Assembly (NCBI GenBank): GCA_024195265.1
Contig: JAJLRJ010000001.1
Coordinates: 56,764,202 to 56,828,201 of the forward strand
Direction: 5' to 3'
Origin: Dendrophyllia cribrosa
Lineage: Eukaryota > Cnidaria > Anthozoa > Scleractinia > Dendrophylliidae
Length of the DNA stretch: 64,000 nt
The notes below the pieces were generated by a model. It worked only from the letters and a program-made list of their open reading frames with translations. It made no database searches and had not been told where the DNA came from. Of the stretch, positions 59,201-64,000 are shown one piece after another (the stretch's first letter is position 1; the number at the start of each line of letters is the position of its first letter). The translations under genes and the position numbers were made by a program.

Positions 59201-62200
59201 TTTGGGTGATATCGCTAAAACGTAATATTATATTCTTCTCTTCCTTTGAAAATTCATTGGATATCATCGTCTTGATGTAGAAGCGTTTCACACAGTTTAG
59301 ACCAGCAACCGAGCACAAGAACACTTTGTTTAATATTAATGCCGGGAGTAGCTAGATGAAAATTCCGTTGGAGTTTATCGAGTTCCTTCAGTTCCTTTTC
59401 AGTTTTTTTTTAATGGAATTTACTCTGAACAACTGGCAAAAGATCAAAATTGAAGCAAGGCCAGGAACTGGCGGTAAAATGGTGAAAACATTTTCGTTTT
59501 GGAAGTTCGGTAATTTAGGAATTTTGAACTAGCTTTTGAGAAGTTCTAATTTTTCGTTTGGGCAAACCAAACCAAATTTGCCTTTACATTTATACTCAAA
59601 CTGAAATAACAGAAATTCATTTAAGTACATGACCGTGAGTATATGGTTAATATTAATCGCTGTCTTACCTCCATCCGTGGTGTTTCTGGTGTAAACGGCA
59701 TCCAATACCTTGCACCATGAACACACACAGGTTGTTTTCGTTTGCAGCCATCGCAGACATCAGGACGCTCGTATATCAACAGGCAGCCTTTGATTCCAAT
59801 GCCAAAAGATTCCCACGCCTAAAATAACAAGATAAACCGGACCTGACTTGACGAAAAAGAGGGTAGGAATCAAGGCTGTCGTTTGTCAACAGACAGCCTT
59901 TGATTCCAATACCATAACGTTTCCATGCCTAAAATAACAGCATAACTTGACTTTGAGTCTACTTTGTTAGCCAGCATTATTTTTTAAACAGCGGTGCAGC
60001 AATCGTTTCATAACTCTTTCAGAAAGTAATGTTTCGAATAAACGGCCAGGGATCGAATCAAGGATTGATTAACAACAAGAACTCTACGAGTAGTGAAATC
60101 GGGCTTTAAGGGTCTTGTAAGTGCCCCTGAGGCACGAGAATTAATCCAATTGTTATGATTTGTTTTACATTCGTTTTTCCGGTCAAGGTGATCCGTCACG
60201 CACGTTACTACGTCATTTGAAACCTTTACTCAGTCTTTTGCAATCACTTATGCATGCAAGTTAAGTTTAGAAGGTCCATTGATCTGTTCGTCGAAGAGAA
60301 AGAAAAGGAAATCGTTATCGATAGGAACTCTCGCCAAATCCGGCAATAATGTAAGTTCGTTTTTTGATATGCTTCGTTTCGTCATTTTCCTAGTTTCTTA
60401 TGTTGTAAATTGATTTTCAGTTTCACGATATTGATAATGGTTTTCCGCCGTTTTTCACTTTTCAGAGCTATTTGTAAAATCCTCCTATTACAATTACGAA
60501 ATGAAGAATAAACAGTCAATGGATTCTACAGTGTCACAGTGAATCTTCGATTGTGGAGCAGTTACACTACTGGCTATGCTTCGAATTCTTAATTTCTTAT
60601 GTACGCTTAAAGCCCGGTTTTACAACTCGTAATAATAATAAACTACAAAACGACAGATTGACAATGACAGATTGAAAATCAATTAGTCGCTATCTCTTAT
60701 GACCTTGAAGTTGCTATGTCAAGTGATATGACATCACTTTGTGATCATTTTTATCTCGTGAATACTTGAAGCAATTCTTTGACAGCAAACTCAGTATGGA
60801 AAATTAAAACCGATCTGTGGACTTCAAATGGATTTTTCAAGACTTCGATAAACGCTACAGCACGATATATGTTTCTAAATGTGTAGCCATTCGAGAAAGC
60901 GCTCGGTCTTTCAAAGTAAACAAGCACTCGCGTCTGCTATTTAAAATACAGGCATTGAGAAGATAAGTCGAAAAGCAGAACTTTTTAGATGATTCGCCGA
61001 AGGTCTGTTTTCAGTTCATTTGTCATAAATTAAAGTTTTCCAGCTTGTGTCGCTAAAAGCTGATTATAGTTGAATTTCCCTTGAGTTCGAAACGTCACTT
61101 CATATCTTCCTCTTGGTGTTCTATAATCATTTCGTGCTTGACATCACATACAAACATTAACAATGCTAAACTCTTAACCTTTGAAACTCTTATCTTAAAA
61201 ACGCTTCAAAAGAATTTTCTAGAATTTTATAGAACAGGCGTCAAAAAGTGACCATTTTATTAATCGGGCAGACTTGGCATTCTGCCCGAGTAACAAGAAA
61301 TCCTATACAGTTGAACCTCCCGCAAACGACCACCCAAAATACAAAGCCAAGGTGGTCGCGTACGGGAGGTGGTCGCTTACAAGGTCAGATCACAGGGGTC
61401 TTAACTTTGAATCATATAAATAAACCTTAGGACTTGTAGTAATTTCAATGTACAAACAACTAATAACACAAAATATTGTATCGTATTGAAGTTTTGATGG
61501 AAGGGGTAAAATTTTCTCTTTATTGGACTTGCACTGTAACACATAATTCAATTTACGTCTGTAGTGACATCGAAATAGGGGCGAGTGGTCGGTGACCAGA
61601 GGTTTAAAACAATAGAAAAATTCAATTCACCAGAGTTGAAAGTGGTCGCTTATGAGAGGTGTTCGCTTTAAGTGGTCTGCTGGTGGTTTGACTGGAAGAA
61701 ATTTGGTATTTTGGAAAACTGGTCGCTTAGAAGAGGTGGTTGCACATTAGCAGATATAAACTTACGTTTGAGCGTGCGATAAATTTGTCCTGCTTACAGC
61801 TTTGCTGTCTAAACACTCGTTGAATAATCTGATTGGCCATTCCTCGGAGGCCTTTAGTTTCACGGAACAGTTGATCCATCTTACCCTTATCTAACAAAAG
61901 CAAAGACAACACAAGATCAATTTCATTTTCAGCGATTTCACCTAACTGTTATGAAATTTGAACATCGCTAGCAACTTAGGCCCCTTTTTAGGCGTTTTTA
62001 ATGTTAAATTGTTTAATAAAGTCGTGAGTTGTGGAAGCGCACTGTTTTGTTTTTACAGTGGACTGTTAGAAACGGAGGCTTTTGTAAACTTATTGGTGTT
62101 CGGACGGATCAAAAACGATACTTAAAATAAATGACGTTTTCAATCGCAAAAGAGAGCACATCCTCTTCCCCACCATACTATTTTATCTCAAACTTCTTTT

Positions 62201-62759
62201 GGAGTCAGTATAAATAGTATCCCTTTCCTAAGCCGCATAGCACGTTTCTCCACACCTATGTTGTATCCGCTAGATATCTTGTTCGATTTGAAGACGTTTT
62301 ATATTTGACTCATAAGAGCAGCCTTGACCTTGGAGTTCAACGAAACAGAATAGAAAAAAGCAGGGCTGTGAAGCCGCTATTTCTTTTAACAAAACCGTTC
62401 TTGTTAACTTAACATCCGCAAAAACTGAAAGAAAAGCTCGAAACGTTGAAGCCATCTTGTGATTTGTGAAAGTTTTAATCTTAACTGTCGTTCTTTACAT
62501 CAATAAAAACTTCAAACAATGTAAGAGTGGTTTCTAAAAAGAGAAGGACTCTTACTGCAAAATTCTGGGCTAGGTTACTTGTGTAGGGTGTTAGCAAGAA
62601 CGAGGTGAAACATAAAGTTATTGTAAGAAAGGTTTCCTACCTGTAAGGAAAGGTAAAACCTGTAAAGAAAGGTTTCCTACCTGTAAGCGGAAAAGAGTAT
62701 CCATATGTTGCAAGGTAAGTCATTTCTAACTTCGCCGCCAAATTATCCAGGGTAGTTTT
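55925..62759 (-). CDS. Gene B: inverted paralogue of the 3' half of gene A (TRP C-terminal region, SPRY, coiled coil)
   Basis: Six minus-strand exons match gene A exons 12-17 in order: 62759-62681 (79 nt), 61890-61766 (125), 59818-59669 (150), 58323-58155 (169), 57585-57395 (191) and 56290-55925. All splice sites are consensus and the phases join. No stop or frameshift was seen, so gene B looks intact in the window. The TRP-box exon and pore exons would lie beyond the right edge. Intronic segments (59.2-59.6 kb against 40.1-40.3 kb) are also alike, so duplication was at the DNA level. Confidence 0.8.
57395..57585 (-). CDS. Gene B: SPRY, second half
   Basis: MAYRGDLIACEVDFNGATNE, LPVLFFLNGRKVADALMKRK and PFPFISMGYEGIRVLAQ; close to identical to gene A. 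Confidence 0.8.
57762..57932. repeat. Foldback repeat, ~70-bp arms, in an intron of gene B
   Basis: CATTCGCCACTTTAGAAACG, AGAAGGAAACT.GGCC.AGTG and AACTTTCGCAA pair with the right arm; spacer CTTCTTTTGTCTCTG. About six mismatches. Confidence 0.8.
58155..58323 (-). CDS. Gene B: SPRY, first half
   Basis: VLIEDSGERRLLAVGAVSEG and PGWEEGTVGYHVDDGKIFEP. Donor GAAG|GTAATG as in gene A. Confidence 0.8.
58860..59095 (+). pseudogene. LINE ORF2 C-terminal remnant (RTE-like)
   Basis: Frame pieces LRKWNWIGHSSRKPANN and ITRRRKRGRPKNSWERGVEG match the layout W.WIGH.LR....(x)n KRGRP+..W+R.VE near the end of RTE-type LINE proteins. Stops and shifts follow. Antisense to gene B, in its intron. Confidence 0.6.
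59669..59818 (-). CDS. Gene B: SPRY-associated exon
   Basis: 50 codons: AWESFGIGIKGCLLIYERPD, CDGC and HGARYWMPFTPETPRME. Four codons shorter than in gene A (Lys/Glu/Pro-rich loop). Confidence 0.8.
59881..59928 (-). pseudogene. Duplicated exon fragment
   Basis: Just upstream of the exon above, the acceptor TTATTTTAG and the first 16 codons (AWKRYGIGIKGCLLTN) are repeated, then homology stops. No donor follows. Confidence 0.65.
61308..61694. repeat. Tigger/pogo-like MITE
   Basis: TA precedes the left end CAGTTGAACCTCCCGCAAAC; the right end, inverted, is CAGTCAAACCACCAGCAGAC. The interior repeats GTGGTCGCTTA. Confidence 0.6.
61766..61890 (-). CDS. Gene B exon matching gene A exon 13
   Basis: KGKMDQLFRETKGLRGMANQ then IIQRVFRQQSCKQDK. 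125 nt, acceptor GTTAG, donor AAC|GTAAGT. Confidence 0.8.
62600..62690. repeat. Threefold repeat of a splice-donor region
   Basis: On the minus strand TTACAGGT occurs three times within about 60 bp: the exon end at 62681, and again in CTTTACAG|GTTTTACC and CTTACAG|GTAGGAAACC. Confidence 0.6.
62681..62759 (-). CDS. Gene B exon matching gene A exon 12
   Basis: KTTLDNLAAKLEMTYLATYG then YSFPLT; 79 nt with acceptor TTAACAG. Confidence 0.75.
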
Positions 62760-62797
62760 CTGTTAAGTTACAAAACTTTCGATTTATAAGTCATTAT

Positions 62798-63090
62798 AAA
62801 ATGCTCAAGGAAATGCGCGCGCTATGATTGGTTATACCGAGTTCATTATAACTCGATAAAGCACGCGCGTGACGTAAGGTTCATTATAACCGTTTTTATT
62901 TTATAAAAGAAATAAAAAAACTTGTTCCTCGTGCATTATTGAGTTATATAAGCACTCGGGAATTTTTAAGAACACTCGAGAAGTGCGAGAAGCACTCGCC
63001 TTTGGCTCGTGCTTCTCTGCACTTCTCTCGTGTTCTTAAAAATTCCCGCGGGCTTATATAACTCAATAATGCACTCGGCGCGTTTTTTAT
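62798..63090. repeat. Foldback repeat, copy 1
   Basis: A lead-in AAAATGCTCAAGGAAATGCG is followed by a hairpin (62929-63082): GTGCATTATTGAGTTATATA, GAATTTTTAAGAACACTCGA and GAGAAGCACTCG pair with the right half around GCCTTTGGC. Confidence 0.8.
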
Positions 63091-63388
63091 TTCTTTATTT
63101 ACATACACTGTAGGCGTTATAGAGAAAACAATGAAGAGATCAAAGGCTTCTACGAGCCAACACGTGAATACGAAACAAACTTCGAATACTCCCCTCTCCT
63201 ACGTGATTTGTTTCACCGACACCCCCCTCCCATCCTCTGCGTCCAACTCCCCACCCTCCCCACCCTCTCCTCCTTCCAACGCCGTCCCCACGGGTAAGGC
63301 AGGTGACCATTACCTATCGGCATTTGGAACAGGCAATATATATATTCCCGCGCGATCATTGACCGAGAGCTATTGTTTATAAGAGTTT
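63091..63388. other. Stretch with an open frame of no recognised function
   Basis: A Pro/Ser-rich 83-codon frame (63131-63382) looks like low-complexity composition and has no support. Confidence 0.4.
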
Positions 63389-63635
63389 ATAAAATGCTCA
63401 AGGAAATGCTCGCGCTATGATTGGTTAAAACGAGTTCATTATAAGTCGATAAAGCAGGCGCGTGACGTAAGGTTCATTATATCGTTAACCGCTTTTATTT
63501 TATAAAAGAAATAAAAAGACTTGTTCCTCGTGCATTGTTCGGTTATATAAGCACTTGGGAATTGTTTTTAAGAACACTCGAGAAGTGCGAGAAGCTCTAG
63601 CCTTCGGCTTGTGGTTCTCTGCACGTCTCTAATGA
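63389..63635. repeat. Foldback repeat, copy 2 (right half lost)
   Basis: Direct copy of 62798-63012 at about 88 percent, ending in CTAGCCTTCGGCTTGTGG; the right arm is missing beyond about 25 bp. Confidence 0.75.
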
Positions 63636-64000
63636 CGTAATTGATCATGCCACCGGCGAAAAACAAATTATTTTGGCTTCAAGAAGAAATTCAGCCGGTT
63701 TGGTTTGAAAGGTAGCTGCTTTCTCTGTCTACTTTCGGCAAATTTTCGCCATTTTTAATCAAATATTACAATTTTAATCGGTAAAAATTCCACGCTAGTC
63801 AAAGCTCAAACGTTTTGAGCAGAACTTGGGACGGTTGTGGACTCGAGGACTTCGGTCACCTGGCAAACTTATTCAAGTCGAAAGAGAACGCGAAACGCTG
63901 CTGCTTCATTCAGCAAACTTTTGTCACTGCCATAGAGGAAAATACGCTCATTATGAAGTAGAAAAAGGGGAAATAAACGAATGACTTGAAAGTTTACTTC
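63636..64000. other. Right edge, no recognised feature
   Basis: No exon of gene B was recognised here; the TRP-box exon expected next must lie further right. Confidence 0.5.

Noticed and set aside
63131..63382. Pro/Ser-rich 83-codon protein
   Set aside because: Low-complexity composition between two copies of a foldback repeat; no recognised domain or splice context.

Overview
The window is animal nuclear DNA: spliced exons with GT/AG introns, tRNA-derived SINEs, foldback MITEs, LTR, LINE and Penelope-like retroelements, and no operons or bacterial signals. A TRPC-like channel, a TRIM-NHL remnant, several SINE types and stem-loop repeats resemble an anthozoan cnidarian, most likely a stony coral. 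This placement rests on family resemblance read by eye, not on a database search.

Layout. (1) 0.3-44.2 kb, plus strand: a large intron-rich gene (gene A). From 24.1 kb to a stop at 44.2 kb, sixteen exons join in perfect phase. They encode a TRPC-like six-helix cation channel that carries a von Willebrand A-like domain inserted just before S1, a TRP-box tail, a SPRY domain and a C-terminal coiled coil. A death-domain-like exon at 325-616 has a compatible phase but an internal frameshift, so it may be a degenerate first exon. (2) 14.4-24.0 kb, inside the presumed first intron: a nested transposon island. An outer MITE contains a Gypsy-type LTR element, and the Gypsy element contains a TAA-flanked MITE, a TTAA-flanked element that itself holds a head-to-head pair of Penelope-like elements, a small MITE with a tRNA-like core, and a Pack-MULE-like element carrying a RecQ-helicase fragment. 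(3) 55.9-62.8 kb, minus strand: gene B, an inverted paralogue of the 3' half of gene A. Exon lengths, some introns and the 3' flanks correspond, so the locus is an old tail-to-tail duplication. (4) 45-55.5 kb, between the genes: a spliced Mutator-like transposase pseudogene and a broken TRIM-NHL gene containing a 290-bp tandem duplication.

The two Penelope families here end in six motifs that fold on paper as compact type I hammerhead ribozymes with palindromic two-base-pair stem III. Each family also occurs as a head-to-head, 5'-truncated inverted pair. The most interesting candidate biology is the VWA-TRPC-SPRY channel, duplicated in inverted orientation (its VWA half in gene B lies beyond the window), and the ribozyme-ended inverted Penelope insertions.
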